Part shown: in pieces, positions 34,103 through 43,330 of the stretch | Position numbering within the stretch: the stretch's first letter is position 1 | How the letters are laid out: each line of letters begins with the position of its first letter | Source: Longispora albida DSM 44784 | GTDB taxonomy: Bacteria > Actinomycetota > Actinomycetes > Mycobacteriales > Micromonosporaceae | Direction of reading: 5' to 3' | Assembly: GCF_000379825.1 (NCBI RefSeq) | Contig: NZ_KB903837.1 | Location: forward strand, 132,762-196,761 | DNA: 64,000 bases | Position numbers and translations under genes: made by a program | Notes under the pieces: model-generated | What the model was told of the DNA's origin: nothing | Seen by the model: only the letters and a program-made list of their open reading frames with translations | Database searches by the model: none

Positions 34103-35392
34103 TCAGCTCCGATGCACTACCGCTTCGGAACCATCCACAGTGGATACGTCGTCGAGTGGTACTTCGCCAGACGGCGTACGAGGCCGCCGCACCGTCCACA
34201 CCCGCCACGTCCAGAACCACAACGGCAGGACGATCAGCGCGGTACCGAGCTGCCACGGCAGCCGCCAGCCCCCGTCGTCCCTCGTCTCCGACTTGCCCCC
34301 GCCCGTCACCCACGGCATGCTCGTCAGCGACCACACCATGAAGGCGTCCCCGATCGGCACGAGCCCGGCCATGTACCGGTCGTGCACGAAGAACCCGGTC
34401 ACCGCAGCCAGCCCGGCCAGCTCCGAGGCCACCTCCCGATCCCCGAAGATCACCGCGGTACCGAGCCCGACAGCGCTCGCCGAGGCCGACAGCCCGAGGA
34501 TCAGCGGCCCGGAGTCCACATCACCGTCCCCGTCCGCCCCGCGCGGGTACTCCCGCAGCCCCGGAGCCCCCGGCACCGTCGACCGGAACCTCTCCCGGAA
34601 CACCGGCCAGTCCCGCACCGCCCTGGCCTGGTCGATCTCGGTCAGGAACCGCAGCAGCATCACCTGCGACGTGGCCCGTGGCCCGTCGAGCCCCTTGCCG
34701 GTCGCGGCGTCGGCCCGGTGCGGCAGCAGGCCGGTCTCCTTGTCCCGCCGCTCGTCCGTGGCGGCGAGCCAGCGCCCGGTGATCGCACCGTAGTCCGCGA
34801 TCCCGAGCTGCGTCACCATGCTCAGCCCGGCCACCGCCACGACGCTGTCCACCGGCCAGGCCTGCCCCGGATACGCCTCCAGGAACGGTGTCGGGCTCGC
34901 CGCCAGCGCCTCGGCCAGCGCTGCGGAGTCGGCGGCGAGCTTCACGCGCTCCGGGGCGTCCGGCCCGCCGTCGAGCTTCACGATGCCGCCGCGCAGCCAG
35001 CTCGTCCAGCCGGTGTAGAACACGCCGTAGGCCGGCTTGAGCTGAGCGGAGAACGGTGCCCGGCCAGCTTCGGAGTCCAGATGGGACAGAGCCCAGCGCG
35101 CCTCGGACAGTGCCCTGGCCTTGTGCTGCGGCGCCTTCATCCCGACGTTCACCCAGGCGAGACCATAAAGTTCATAGAGGAAGAAGTACCCTTCGGGGAA
35201 GCTCGCCTGCGCCTCTTCCGCAGCCCCGCCAGCCAGCGCGTCACGCAGGAACCCGAGCCGGGGGAGCGCGCCGGCGACCACGTCCTCGGCCCGCTGCTCC
35301 AGCGGGCTCGGCGCGAACAGCCGGACATTCTGCACACCCGCGATCAGGGTGACCACGACAGTCAGTGCGGTGACGAGGACTTTGCGGAGCAT
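34103..35392 (-). CDS. membrane-anchored hypothetical protein, possibly an alpha/alpha barrel
   Basis: A 429-residue protein with an N-terminal membrane segment (VLVTALTVVVTLIAGV) and a C-terminal one (WQLGTALIVLPLWFWTWRVW). Between them is a long helical, Trp/Tyr-containing domain (YELYGLAWVNVG, AWPVDSVVAVAGLS) that recalls linalool-dehydratase-like alpha/alpha barrels, a weak impression. ATG at 35392 is chosen for the signal-like start; the open frame upstream is a shadow of the divergent gene. The function is unknown. Confidence 0.68.
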   Translation of the reverse strand: MLRKVLVTALTVVVTLIAGVQNVRLFAPSPLEQRAEDVVAGALPRLGFLRDALAGGAAEEAQASFPEGYFFLYELYGLAWVNVGMKAPQHKARALSEARWALSHLDSEAGRAPFSAQLKPAYGVFYTGWTSWLRGGIVKLDGGPDAPERVKLAADSAALAEALAASPTPFLEAYPGQAWPVDSVVAVAGLSMVTQLGIADYGAITGRWLAATDERRDKETGLLPHRADAATGKGLDGPRATSQVMLLRFLTEIDQARAVRDWPVFRERFRSTVPGAPGLREYPRGADGDGDVDSGPLILGLSASASAVGLGTAVIFGDREVASELAGLAAVTGFFVHDRYMAGLVPIGDAFMVWSLTSMPWVTGGGKSETRDDGGWRLPWQLGTALIVLPLWFWTWRVWTVRRPRTPSGEVPLDDVSTVDGSEAVVHRS

Positions 35393-35452
35393 CGCCAGAT
35401 CATGTCGGTACCCTGGCTCCGTCCGCAAGGCATCGCCGCGAGGAGGAGCACT

Positions 35453-35701
35453 GTGCTGGTGTCGAGCCTGCCCGAGGTACCCGGGCACACCTACGAGCTG
35501 CGGGGCCTCGTCTTCCAGGACTACGGCTTCAGCGTCAACGTCGGCGGGCCGCCGGAGGGCGCGCTCAACGAGCTGGTCCAGGCGATCGTCCAGCAGGCCC
35601 AGCGCTTCGGCGCGAACGCCATCATCGACGTCAAGGTCGTGACTGGCGACCGGATCCTCGCCGTCACCGGCACAGCCGTCCGCCTCATCCGCAACCCGTA
35701 G
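35453..35701 (+). CDS. small YbjQ/DUF74-like protein
   Basis: An 82-residue protein resembling the YbjQ (UPF0145) fold, with a strand-rich start (LPEVPGHTYELRGLVFQDYG) and the helix RFGANAIIDVKVV that is typical of these pentameric small domains. GTG at 35453 is supported by AGGAGGA at 35441. The function of the family is poorly known. It is divergent from the alpha/alpha barrel candidate with 60 bases between. Confidence 0.75.
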   Translation: MLVSSLPEVPGHTYELRGLVFQDYGFSVNVGGPPEGALNELVQAIVQQAQRFGANAIIDVKVVTGDRILAVTGTAVRLIRNP

Positions 35702-35818
35702 GGCGCGCCGTCGGCCCGTCCCCGCGAAAAGATCCACTTCCCGGTGCAACCGGCCGTGCGCCACTGAGTGTGTGTTGTTGACAAGTCAGCAACGCCGGCC
35801 ACACGAGGTGACGGGGAC

Positions 35819-36316
35819 ATGGGTGACAGCGCATCATTCGACCAGTTCTACCGAGGAACGCACAAACGCGTCCTCACCTACCTCTACGCGGTCAGCGGCG
35901 ACCTCACCTCCGCCCAGGACCTCACACAGGAGGCGTACGCCAGAGCCTGGCAGCGCTGGAGCCGGATCAGCCGCTACGAGGACCCGGAAGCCTGGGTCCG
36001 CACCGTCGGCTGGCGGCTCGCCTCGAACCGGTGGCGGGCTGCGGCCCGCTGGCTGAGCGCCCGCCGCCGGCTCGGCCCGCCAGAGCCGGTTCCCGGCCCC
36101 TCGGCCGAGCACATCGCCCTCACGCGGGCGCTCCAGCAGCTACCGGCCGCCCAGCGCGCGGCCATCGTGCTGCACCACCTCTACGGCATGCCCGTCGGCG
36201 AGATCGCCGCCGAGCTGGGCACCCCGGAAGGCACCGTCAAGGCCCGGCTGTCCCGTGGCCGCGCGGCGCTCGCAGCCTTGCTCAGCGAGAAGCAGGAGGA
36301 AACCGCACATGCCTGA
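35819..36316 (+). CDS. ECF sigma factor (SigE-like)
   Basis: A 165-residue extracytoplasmic-function sigma factor: region 2 (FDQFYRGTHKRVLTYLYAVS, TQEAYARAWQRW) and region 4 (LPAAQRAAIVLHHLYGMPVG, LGTPEGTVKARLSRGRAAL) with a short linker. ATG at 35819 follows GAGGTGACGGGG; a longer GTG start is possible but lacks similarity. The next gene, for a single-pass membrane protein, overlaps its end by 8 bases, the layout of a sigma/anti-sigma pair. The signal is unknown. Confidence 0.92.
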   Translation: MGDSASFDQFYRGTHKRVLTYLYAVSGDLTSAQDLTQEAYARAWQRWSRISRYEDPEAWVRTVGWRLASNRWRAAARWLSARRRLGPPEPVPGPSAEHIALTRALQQLPAAQRAAIVLHHLYGMPVGEIAAELGTPEGTVKARLSRGRAALAALLSEKQEETAHA

Positions 36317-37085
36317 ACAGTCCATTCCCGACCTCACGAACCTCAGCAGCGCGACCGACACCGTGCTGATGCCGTCAGCGGACGCCATCCGCCAGCGCGG
36401 CGAGCGGCGTACCCGCCGCACGGCTGCCGTCTCCGGCATCGCCCTCGTCGCACTCTTCGCCAGCATCGCCCTCGGCGCCCAGGTTTTCCCCGGTACCGAC
36501 GGCGCCAGCCCGTTCGCGTCCGCCACCAGCAGCGCCGCCCCCGTCACCGGCCACGTGAAGCCCTCGGTGTTCCTGCGTCAGCCGGACCTCCCCGCCGACG
36601 CCCAGACCCGGATCGAACCCCAGCAGGACGGCACCTTGGCGCTCGGCATCCGGCCGTGCTTCAGCTACCCGAGCGACGGCCTCCGCGCCGCCACCGGAGC
36701 CCTCAGCGGAACCTACGGAACATCGCCGGACAACCGATTCGTGACCGAGGTCGTCACACAGTTCCGGCCGGGCGGCGCCGCCCAGTTCATGACCGAACTA
36801 CGCCAGCACCTCGCGCAGTGCCAGGGCCAGGTACGGGAAAGCGATCCACAGTGGACGCTGAAAGCCTCCGGCTTCGAAGGACCCGACTCGGTACGCACCC
36901 ACAGGTCCTTCGCCGGCCGGGCCCTGACCGTCGGGCAGCCACGGAACATGGAGGCATGGGTCGAGTTCGTCCGGAAGGGTGACTACGTCGTCGCCGTCCA
37001 GGTCAGCGGCCTGGTCGCGCTCAGCGCCGACCTACAGTCCGAGACCCGGGACCTGACCAGGAAGGCTCTCACCCGCATCCCGTAA
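36309..37085 (+). CDS. single-pass membrane protein co-transcribed with the ECF sigma factor
   Basis: A 258-residue protein: short cytoplasmic N-terminus with Arg-rich segment (RQRGERRTRRTAAV), one membrane helix (about 38-58, GIALVALFASIALGAQVF), and an extracytoplasmic domain with three Cys. The topology and the 8-base overlap with the sigma gene suggest a sigma-linked sensor or anti-sigma factor, but no ZAS zinc motif is visible, so that is an inference. A hairpin terminator follows. Confidence 0.75.
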   Translation: MPEQSIPDLTNLSSATDTVLMPSADAIRQRGERRTRRTAAVSGIALVALFASIALGAQVFPGTDGASPFASATSSAAPVTGHVKPSVFLRQPDLPADAQTRIEPQQDGTLALGIRPCFSYPSDGLRAATGALSGTYGTSPDNRFVTEVVTQFRPGGAAQFMTELRQHLAQCQGQVRESDPQWTLKASGFEGPDSVRTHRSFAGRALTVGQPRNMEAWVEFVRKGDYVVAVQVSGLVALSADLQSETRDLTRKALTRIP

Positions 37086-37097
37086 CCAACCAGCGAA

Positions 37098-37129
37098 CCG
37101 GGCTGGCCGCCCTCCGGAGGCCAGCCCGG
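37098..37129. terminator. hairpin terminator
   Basis: CCGGGCTGGCC (37098-37108) pairs perfectly with 37119-37129 across a 10-base loop, between the convergent membrane-protein and XRE genes. Confidence 0.8.
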
Positions 37130-37162
37130 CTACTTGTGCCTGAAGTGGACGAACAGGCGGCC

Positions 37163-38404
37163 TCAGTTGTTTGCACTGTTCAGCGCCCGGTCTATCTCCT
37201 GCTGAAGGTCCTGGCCCACCAGTGGCCGAAGCTGCCGCAGGTCCTTGGCGATCCGGCCCGAGCGAATCCCAGCAAGCCCGCTCAGCGCTGCGCGTGCCTC
37301 GGTCTCGCTCTGATCGGTCAAGCGCAGGTGGGCATGGGCACGAGCGAGGAAGATCTGGCTGTGCGCCCGCCCTCGCGCCCTGCCGGGGCCGAAGCCCTCA
37401 ACCGCCCGGCTGAACCGGACGGCGGCCAGCTCGTAGCGGCCAGCGCTCAGCATCGCCCGGCCAATCACGGAGTCCAGGTGACCAGGGGAGGACAGGAATC
37501 CGGCCCAGACCGGGACCTCGCTCAGGTCCGGATCAGCGTGCGCCTGCTCGGCCAGGGCGATCTGCCGGAGCGCCCCTTCGATGTCTCCCAGGAACGCCAG
37601 CTGCCGTCCGCACATCGCGTGCAGATTGGCCCGCTCGGCGGCACAGATCCGCTCGTCACCGAGGGCCATCCGGAGGATGCTGACGGCGTTCTCGAATCGC
37701 CCGGCCTCACCTTCGTGGTAGGTGAAGTTCAACATGATGTGCGCTCGTAGCGTCGGATCGTCTCCGTCCGCTGTGACCTGTAGCGCGGTCAGCCACAGCT
37801 TGTGTGCGACCTTGTAGCGCCCACCGTCGAAGCACGACCAGGCAACGCGATCGGCCATCGCGCCGGCCGCACTGTGCAGTGCGGCACGGACATCAGGTTT
37901 GGCCTGCGCGTGCAGGAACCGGAATGCCCACTTCAGTACGTGCTGCGCGAGCCCGCCGGAGCCCGCGCCACCGCGCGTCATGTCGATGGTCGTCAGGAAT
38001 TCCGTGGCCTCGGTGATGCCCCGGACCTCAGCCCAGCCCGCGTGTCGCGGGGGCTCTTCGGATTCCGCCAGCCAGGCCAGGGGGGCCACACCCACGGCAG
38101 CAGCGGCTACCAGCCCGAGAACCTCACGGCGTTCCACATTCGCGAAGGTACGCCCGGTGGCCACCTCGTAGCCCTTGACGATGCTCGGGGTGACCTCGCG
38201 TATGCCGCGCTCGATCCTGCTCAGATGGCTGATCGACTTTCCGGAAATCTCGGCCACATCGGCAAGGTCAAGGCCAGCGTTCACCCGGGCGGCCCTGAGG
38301 TCTTGTCCCGTGACGATCACAACAGGGGCTCCGTTTGCGGCAAACCATTTGCGGTGGGTTTTCCTGTTCCAACGATCGTGGCCGACCAGGGAAGCTGTGT
38401 CCAT
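37163..38404 (-). CDS. XRE-family regulator with TPR-like C-terminal region
   Basis: A 413-residue protein. The helix-turn-helix is at about 32-90 (DLRAARVNAGLDLADVAEIS, KSISHLSRIERG), followed by a hydrophobic patch (LVAAAAVGVAPLAWLAE) and about 280 helical residues of TPR type. An internal GTG at 38320 just before the helix-turn-helix could be the true start; the ATG at 38404 has a GGGACAGG upstream. It is divergent from the dioxygenase-NUDIX pair across only 44 bases and is the likely regulator of that pair. Confidence 0.87.
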   Translation of the reverse strand: MDTASLVGHDRWNRKTHRKWFAANGAPVVIVTGQDLRAARVNAGLDLADVAEISGKSISHLSRIERGIREVTPSIVKGYEVATGRTFANVERREVLGLVAAAAVGVAPLAWLAESEEPPRHAGWAEVRGITEATEFLTTIDMTRGGAGSGGLAQHVLKWAFRFLHAQAKPDVRAALHSAAGAMADRVAWSCFDGGRYKVAHKLWLTALQVTADGDDPTLRAHIMLNFTYHEGEAGRFENAVSILRMALGDERICAAERANLHAMCGRQLAFLGDIEGALRQIALAEQAHADPDLSEVPVWAGFLSSPGHLDSVIGRAMLSAGRYELAAVRFSRAVEGFGPGRARGRAHSQIFLARAHAHLRLTDQSETEARAALSGLAGIRSGRIAKDLRQLRPLVGQDLQQEIDRALNSANN

Positions 38405-38448
38405 AGCGCCTGTCCCGCTGAACCCTGGGGGAGAACGGAGGAAGGCCG

Positions 38449-39162
38449 GTGCGCGGAGAGTTCGGCACCTGGAGATTCGATCTGGAAGACGTGCGTGAGG
38501 AGATCGAGTTCCGGGGGTACGTCAACCTGCGTTCGATTCCCACGGAGGCCGCGTTGAGAGATGTGGCATCGAGGGTTGGCAGCACAACCGGGGCGAACTC
38601 GGTAGGCGTGACGGCCTTGGAAGGGGAAGGCTCGCCCACCTGGCTGCCGCGTCACACGGAGAGCCTGACCTATTCGGAGCCTGAGCTGTTGCAGTGCTTC
38701 GCTCTCGGCTGCCTTCTGCCGTCGGCTGAGGGCGGTGCTACCTGTCTCTACGATGGCCGGAGGGCAGCGAAAGCACTGCTCGGGGAGATTCCGGAGCTGG
38801 CCGGTGTGCAGATGCGCTTCTGGAGCACGGTCTATCCGGGCCAGGCCGCTACTCATCCGCTGGTCTGGGACGACCCGGTCTATGGCCGGGTGCTGCGCTA
38901 CCGGTCGGAGGTCCACACCAACACCGTTGCCGGGCTTCCGCCTGGTCTGACGGAGCGCGAGCTGTACCAGGCGGCCGAGCGCGCCATTGACGCTTCGCTG
39001 ATCCTCGTGCACGTGTGGCGTCCCGGTGACCTTCTGGTCGTGAACAACCGGTTCATGATTCACACGCGTGAGCCGTTCGCGGGAAGGAGGAAGATGCTCC
39101 GGTTCCGATACGATGATCCGCATTTCCGGACCATCGAGTTGCGACGAAAGTGGGCGGCATGA
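38449..39162 (+). CDS. Fe(II)/2-oxoglutarate-dependent oxygenase (TauD/TfdA-like)
   Basis: A 237-residue oxygenase. The metal triad fits His69-x-Glu71 (PRHTESLTYSEPELLQ) and His205 (MIHTRE), with Arg residues in the following RRKMLRFRY to bind 2-oxoglutarate. The Glu in place of the more common Asp is as in clavaminate-synthase-like members. It should hydroxylate or desaturate a small molecule in the cytoplasm. GTG at 38449 follows GGAGGAAGG. It overlaps the NUDIX gene by four bases. The pairing with a NUDIX enzyme and an XRE-TPR regulator suggests one small pathway with an unknown substrate. Confidence 0.82.
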   Translation: MRGEFGTWRFDLEDVREEIEFRGYVNLRSIPTEAALRDVASRVGSTTGANSVGVTALEGEGSPTWLPRHTESLTYSEPELLQCFALGCLLPSAEGGATCLYDGRRAAKALLGEIPELAGVQMRFWSTVYPGQAATHPLVWDDPVYGRVLRYRSEVHTNTVAGLPPGLTERELYQAAERAIDASLILVHVWRPGDLLVVNNRFMIHTREPFAGRRKMLRFRYDDPHFRTIELRRKWAA

Positions 39163-39635
39163 GGCGAGGAATCCCAGCGCCCCTGCTCCGGCTGGCGAAC
39201 GGTTTGCGTCAGGCCTATTGGAAGGTCTTCAAGCCGAGGACGTTCGGAGTGAAGGTGCTTGTCCTGCACCCGGACGACTCGGGCCGCTTCCTGCTCGTCC
39301 AGCATTCGTACGGCGATCGGGATCTGTGGAGCCTTCCTGGCGGCGGCTACCGGCCCCGCCGCGAGTCAGCGGAGGACGCGGCCCGCCGGGAGTGCCGGGA
39401 AGAACTCGGGATCGAACTCCGGCCATCAGTCGCCATCATCAGCGAGCACGTGACCAGCCAGGAAGGCAAGCTGGACCACCTCGTCATTCTGCGCGGGCAG
39501 GCGGTGGCCCCTGAGCTGAGCCCCAACAGCGAGGTAGCCGCTACGCGATGGGCGGAGCTTGACCTGTCCGCGCTGCCCGAAGGCTGGCGGGTGTCCCAAT
39601 GGGCCAGGGCCGCGATTGCCACAGTGACCAAATAG
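39159..39635 (+). CDS. NUDIX hydrolase
   Basis: A 158-residue NUDIX protein with a full box (GGGYRPRRES to RECREELGI). The N-terminal helix (LLRLANGLRQAYWKVFKP) precedes the fold. ATG at 39159 overlaps the oxygenase stop (ATGA); a GTG at 39150 is an alternative. It may hydrolyse a nucleotide derivative linked to the oxygenase step. It ends 10 bases before the convergent ABC ATPase gene, with no terminator seen. Confidence 0.9.
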   Translation: MRRGIPAPLLRLANGLRQAYWKVFKPRTFGVKVLVLHPDDSGRFLLVQHSYGDRDLWSLPGGGYRPRRESAEDAARRECREELGIELRPSVAIISEHVTSQEGKLDHLVILRGQAVAPELSPNSEVAATRWAELDLSALPEGWRVSQWARAAIATVTK

Positions 39636-39645
39636 CCGGCCTAAG

Positions 39646-40392
39646 TCACAACCTGCCTGCCTCGATGATGCGCTGGAGGAACTGCCGGGTTCTGGGTTCG
39701 GCGGGCTCGCCGAGGACCTGGGACGGCGGGCCGGACTCCAGTACCCGGCCGGCGTGCAGGAAGCACACGCGGTCGGAGACCTGGCGGGCGAAGCCCATCT
39801 CGTGGGTGGCGATCACCATCGTCATGCCCTCGCCCTTGAGGTCGCGGATCATGGTGAGGACCTCGCCGACGAGTTCCGGGTCGAGTGCCGAGGTGACCTC
39901 GTCGAGCAGGAGCAGTCGCGGCTGGTTGACCAGGGCGCGGACGATGGCCACCCGCTGCTGCTGGCCGCCGGACAGCCGGTCGGGATACTCGCGGGCCTTC
40001 GCTTCGAGCCCGACGCGGGCAAGGAGTTCGAGAGCCCGCGCGGCGGCTTCCTTCGCCGGTGTCCGGTGGACGCGGACCGGGGCCAGGGTGATGTTGTCCA
40101 GCACCGTCATGTGCGGGAACAGATTGAACGACTGGAAGACGATGCCGATCCGCTGCCGGACCAGGTCCGGGTTCACGCGGGGGCCGGTGATGTGCTCGCC
40201 GTCCAGCCACACCGAGCCGTCGTCGATGTCCTCCAGGAGGTTCACGCAGCGCAGCAGGGTGGACTTGCCGGAGCCCGACGCGCCGATCAGGGTCACGACC
40301 TCGTGCTCGGCCACGTCGAGGCTGAGGTCGTCGAGGACGAGGTTCGGGCCGAAGGTCTTGCGCAGCTCCCGGCAGGAAAGAACAACACTCAT
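39646..40392 (-). CDS. polar amino-acid ABC transporter ATPase
   Basis: A 248-residue ATPase of the GlnQ/HisP type: Walker A GASGSGKST, Q-loop VFQSFNLFPHMTV, signature LSGGQQQRVA, Walker B LLLLDEVTSALDP and the switch His in ATHEMGFA. It powers uptake of a polar amino acid with the permease and binding protein encoded upstream. The start overlaps the permease stop (ATGA). The exact substrate is unknown. Confidence 0.95.
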   Translation of the reverse strand: MSVVLSCRELRKTFGPNLVLDDLSLDVAEHEVVTLIGASGSGKSTLLRCVNLLEDIDDGSVWLDGEHITGPRVNPDLVRQRIGIVFQSFNLFPHMTVLDNITLAPVRVHRTPAKEAAARALELLARVGLEAKAREYPDRLSGGQQQRVAIVRALVNQPRLLLLDEVTSALDPELVGEVLTMIRDLKGEGMTMVIATHEMGFARQVSDRVCFLHAGRVLESGPPSQVLGEPAEPRTRQFLQRIIEAGRL

Positions 40393-41234
40393 GTCGTACT
40401 CCCCGCCGACTGCCTGCGGGCTGCGCGCAGCGTCACCCAGTCCGTTATCGCGATCACCGGCACCGCGAGCAGCACGAACAGCACGCCCGCCACGATGTAC
40501 GGCGTGTAGTTGTACGTCTGGGCCACCTCGATCTGGGCCGCCCGCACCGCGTCGATCACGCCGCCGATCGACACGAGCCCGACGTCCTTCTGCATCGACA
40601 CCATGTCGTTGAGCAGCGGCGGGGCCACGCGCCGGACGGCCTGCGGGAGGACGACGTGCCGCATCGCCTGCCAGTACGTCAGGCCGAGCGACCGGGCGGC
40701 CGCGCGCTGGCTCGGGTGCACCGACTCGATGCCAGCCCGGAACACCTCGGCGAGGAAGGCCCCGTACGTGAGGACGATCGCCGCCCCGCCGAGCACGAGC
40801 ACGGAGGGCGTCCCGCTGAGCCGGAGCCCCGGTACGCCGAAGCACAGCACGTACAGCAGGATGATCAGCGGCACACCCCGGAAGCCGTAGGTGTAGGCGT
40901 TCGCCAGCATCCGTACCGGGAAGAAAAGCGCGCCACGCAGGGTCTTGAGCAGGGCGATCAGCAGGCCGAGCACCAGCGCCCCCGCCGCGCAGAACACCAG
41001 GAGCCGCAGGTTGAGCAGCAGTCCGTCCAGAATGGACGGCAGCGAGGACCGCGCGGCTGCCGCGCTGAAGAACGTCTCCTTGACCCGCTGCCAGCCCGGC
41101 GCGCCCGTGATCGCCACGACGAGCAGCGTGCCGAGCACCAGAGTGGACAGTGCCGCCACGAACGCCGACCGGATCGCCCGGGACCTCCGATACGCGACCC
41201 GCTCCAGCTGGTACTTGCTCGGGGTGTGCGTCAC
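40389..41234 (-). CDS. polar amino-acid ABC transporter permease
   Basis: A 281-residue permease with an N-terminal membrane segment and a HisM/GlnP-type permease domain. The EAA loop (AAARSLGLTYWQAMRHVVLP) contacts the ATPase. GTG at 41234 overlaps the binding-protein stop. The domain has about five helices. It forms the membrane channel, as a homodimer if no second permease exists; none is seen here. Confidence 0.94.
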   Translation of the reverse strand: MTHTPSKYQLERVAYRRSRAIRSAFVAALSTLVLGTLLVVAITGAPGWQRVKETFFSAAAARSSLPSILDGLLLNLRLLVFCAAGALVLGLLIALLKTLRGALFFPVRMLANAYTYGFRGVPLIILLYVLCFGVPGLRLSGTPSVLVLGGAAIVLTYGAFLAEVFRAGIESVHPSQRAAARSLGLTYWQAMRHVVLPQAVRRVAPPLLNDMVSMQKDVGLVSIGGVIDAVRAAQIEVAQTYNYTPYIVAGVLFVLLAVPVIAITDWVTLRAARRQSAGSTT

Positions 41235-42082
41235 GTGAGCTCGCGCGCGCCCGACGTGCCGGCCAGCCACTGCTTCGCCAGCTCGCCGAGCTTGCCGCTG
41301 CTGCGGAGCTGGTCGACGGCCGTCGACACGCACGACGTGAGCTTCGAGCCCTTGTCCAGCACCAGGCCGAACTGCTCGGCCGCCACGCCGGGCGGCTGGG
41401 GGAGCTGGCCGACGATCACCGAGTCCTTGATCTCGGCGGAGGTCATGTAGAACGCTGTCGGCAGGTCCACCACCAGGCCGTCGATCGAGCCGTTGGCCAG
41501 TGCGGCCTTCGCGTCGTCGTTGTTGTTGTAGACGGCGGGCTTCTCGTCCGGCTTCACGACGTCCGTGATGGCCTTGTAGCTCGTGGTCCCGACCTGGGCG
41601 CCGAGCTTCGCGCCCTTGAGCCCTGCCACCGACGTGACGCCCGCGATCTTCGAGCCCCTGAGCGCGATCACGGTCTGCCGCACGTCGTAGTAGCCGGAGG
41701 AGAAGTCCACGGCCTTCTTCCGGTCCTCGGTGATCGAGAACTCGTTGATGTCGAAGTCGTAGGTCTTCGGCCCGGGCGCGATCGCGTTGTTGAAGGTCAC
41801 CCGGGTCCAGACCACGTTCTCTTTCGTGTACCCGAGCTTCTCCGCCACCGCGTACGCCACGGCCGACTCGAAGCCCTGCCCGTTCTCCGGCTTGTTGTCG
41901 ACGAACCACGGCCCGTACACCGGGTTGTCCGTGCCGACCGTGAGCTTGCCCTTGCTCAGGGTCGGCAGCTTGTCGGCCGAGCACGCGAACGAGTCAGGCT
42001 TGCCGGTCTCCTCGGCGGAACAGCCGGTGACGGTGAGGGCGGCGGCGAACAGGACAGCGGCGGCGAACCGGGCACGAGACAT
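41231..42082 (-). CDS. amino-acid-binding lipoprotein of an ABC transporter
   Basis: A 283-residue solute-binding protein of family 3: signal peptide with lipobox VTGC (Cys21), then GKLTVGTDNPVYGPWF and DFDINEFSITEDRKKAVDFS, typical of polar amino-acid receptors. It is anchored outside the membrane. It lies 19 bases downstream of bsaP on the same strand, so the transporter may be partly read from the biotin promoter. Confidence 0.93.
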   Translation of the reverse strand: MSRARFAAAVLFAAALTVTGCSAEETGKPDSFACSADKLPTLSKGKLTVGTDNPVYGPWFVDNKPENGQGFESAVAYAVAEKLGYTKENVVWTRVTFNNAIAPGPKTYDFDINEFSITEDRKKAVDFSSGYYDVRQTVIALRGSKIAGVTSVAGLKGAKLGAQVGTTSYKAITDVVKPDEKPAVYNNNDDAKAALANGSIDGLVVDLPTAFYMTSAEIKDSVIVGQLPQPPGVAAEQFGLVLDKGSKLTSCVSTAVDQLRSSGKLGELAKQWLAGTSGARELT

Positions 42083-42101
42083 GCCGCCATCCTAGACACG
42101 A

Positions 42102-42281
42102 TCAGCCCTCGACGAGGCCGTGCTCCACGCAGGCCGAGGACCAGCCGGCCGGGAGTACCTGCACCTTGAGCCGCCTCCGGCACTGCGGGCAGTACCGGGG
42201 CGGCTCCATCGTCCGCGCCGCCCGGCACGCCTCGTGGCTGCCTGCCGTCAGCAGTTCACCACAGTGGTCACAGTGAGTCAT
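42102..42281 (-). CDS. bsaP: biotin synthase auxiliary protein
   Basis: A 59-residue protein not obvious as a gene by length. The sequence begins MTHCDHCGELLTAGSHEACR and continues RYCPQCRRRLKVQVLPAG, with cysteines in pairs. This matches BsaP, the small protein that actinobacterial BioB needs, thought to help rebuild its auxiliary iron-sulfur cluster. It starts three bases after the bioB stop. Its presence implies that BioB is of the BsaP-dependent type. Family membership is from recall and position. Confidence 0.88.
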   Translation of the reverse strand: MTHCDHCGELLTAGSHEACRAARTMEPPRYCPQCRRRLKVQVLPAGWSSACVEHGLVEG

Positions 42282-42284
42282 CGC

Positions 42285-43280
42285 TCAGATCGTCTCGTTC
42301 AGCGCCTTGATCGGCATGTTGAGGTCGACCAGCAGGTTCAGGTCCTCGTTGGCCGGGCGGCCGAGCGTCGTCAGGTAGTTGCCGACGATCACGGCGTTGA
42401 TCCCGCCGAGCAGGCCCTCGCGGGTACCGAGGTCGCCCAGCGTCAGCTCACGCCCGCCCGCGTACCGCAGGATCGTCTTCGGCAGCGCCAGCCGGAACGC
42501 GGCGATGGCCCGCAGCGCGTCCTTGGTGTCGACCAGCGGCAGGTCGCCCATCGGTGTACCCGGCCGGGGGTTGATGAAGTTCAGCGGGACCTCGTGCGGC
42601 TGGAGCTGCGCGAGCTGGGCCGCGAACTCCGCGCGCTGCTCCAGGCTCTCGCCGAGGCCGAGGATGCCGCCGCAGCAGACCTCCATGCCGGACTCGCGGA
42701 CCATGCGCAGCGTCTCCCAGCGCTCTTCCCAGCTGTGCGTGGTGACCACGTTCGGGAAGAAGGACCTGCAGGTCTCCAGGTTGTGGTTGTAGCGGTGCAC
42801 GCCCATGTCGACCAGGTCGTCGACCTGCTCCTGGGTGAGCATGCCCAGCGAGGCGGCGACCTGGATGTCCACGGCCTCCTTGATCGCCTTCACGCCCTCG
42901 CGCATCTGCTTCATGAGCTTGGCGTCGGGACCGCGCACCGCCGCGACGATGCAGAACTCGGTCGCGCCGGTCGCCGCCGTCTGCTGGGCGGCCTTGACCA
43001 GCTCGGGGATGTCGAGCCACACGCTGCGTACCGGCGACTGGAACAGGCCGGACTGCGAGCAGAAGTGGCAGTCCTCGGGGCAGCCGCCGGTCTTCAGCGA
43101 GACGATGCCCTCGACCTCGACCTCGGGGCCGCACCAGGCCATCCGTACCTCGTGCGCGAGCTGGAGCGCCTCGGAGAGCTGGTCGTCGGGCAGCTCCAGG
43201 ACCTCCAGGATCCCGGCCTCGTCGAGGCCGACGCCGGTGGGCAGTACTTCGCGGCGGGCGCGCGCCAGGATGTCAGACAT
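42285..43280 (-). CDS. bioB: biotin synthase
   Basis: A 331-residue radical-SAM enzyme converting dethiobiotin to biotin. The cluster motif CPEDCHFC gives Cys67, Cys71 and Cys74. Other blocks are [25 protein letters not shown] and [10 protein letters not shown]. It is divergent from bioA over a short gap and followed by bsaP. In this family sulfur comes from a second cluster. Confidence 0.97.
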   Translation of the reverse strand: MSDILARARREVLPTGVGLDEAGILEVLELPDDQLSEALQLAHEVRMAWCGPEVEVEGIVSLKTGGCPEDCHFCSQSGLFQSPVRSVWLDIPELVKAAQQTAATGATEFCIVAAVRGPDAKLMKQMREGVKAIKEAVDIQVAASLGMLTQEQVDDLVDMGVHRYNHNLETCRSFFPNVVTTHSWEERWETLRMVRESGMEVCCGGILGLGESLEQRAEFAAQLAQLQPHEVPLNFINPRPGTPMGDLPLVDTKDALRAIAAFRLALPKTILRYAGGRELTLGDLGTREGLLGGINAVIVGNYLTTLGRPANEDLNLLVDLNMPIKALNETI

Positions 43281-43330
43281 GGCGCTACCCTACAAGCGTT
43301 CCTGTGGGCAACCAACAAGTGGGGGGCATG

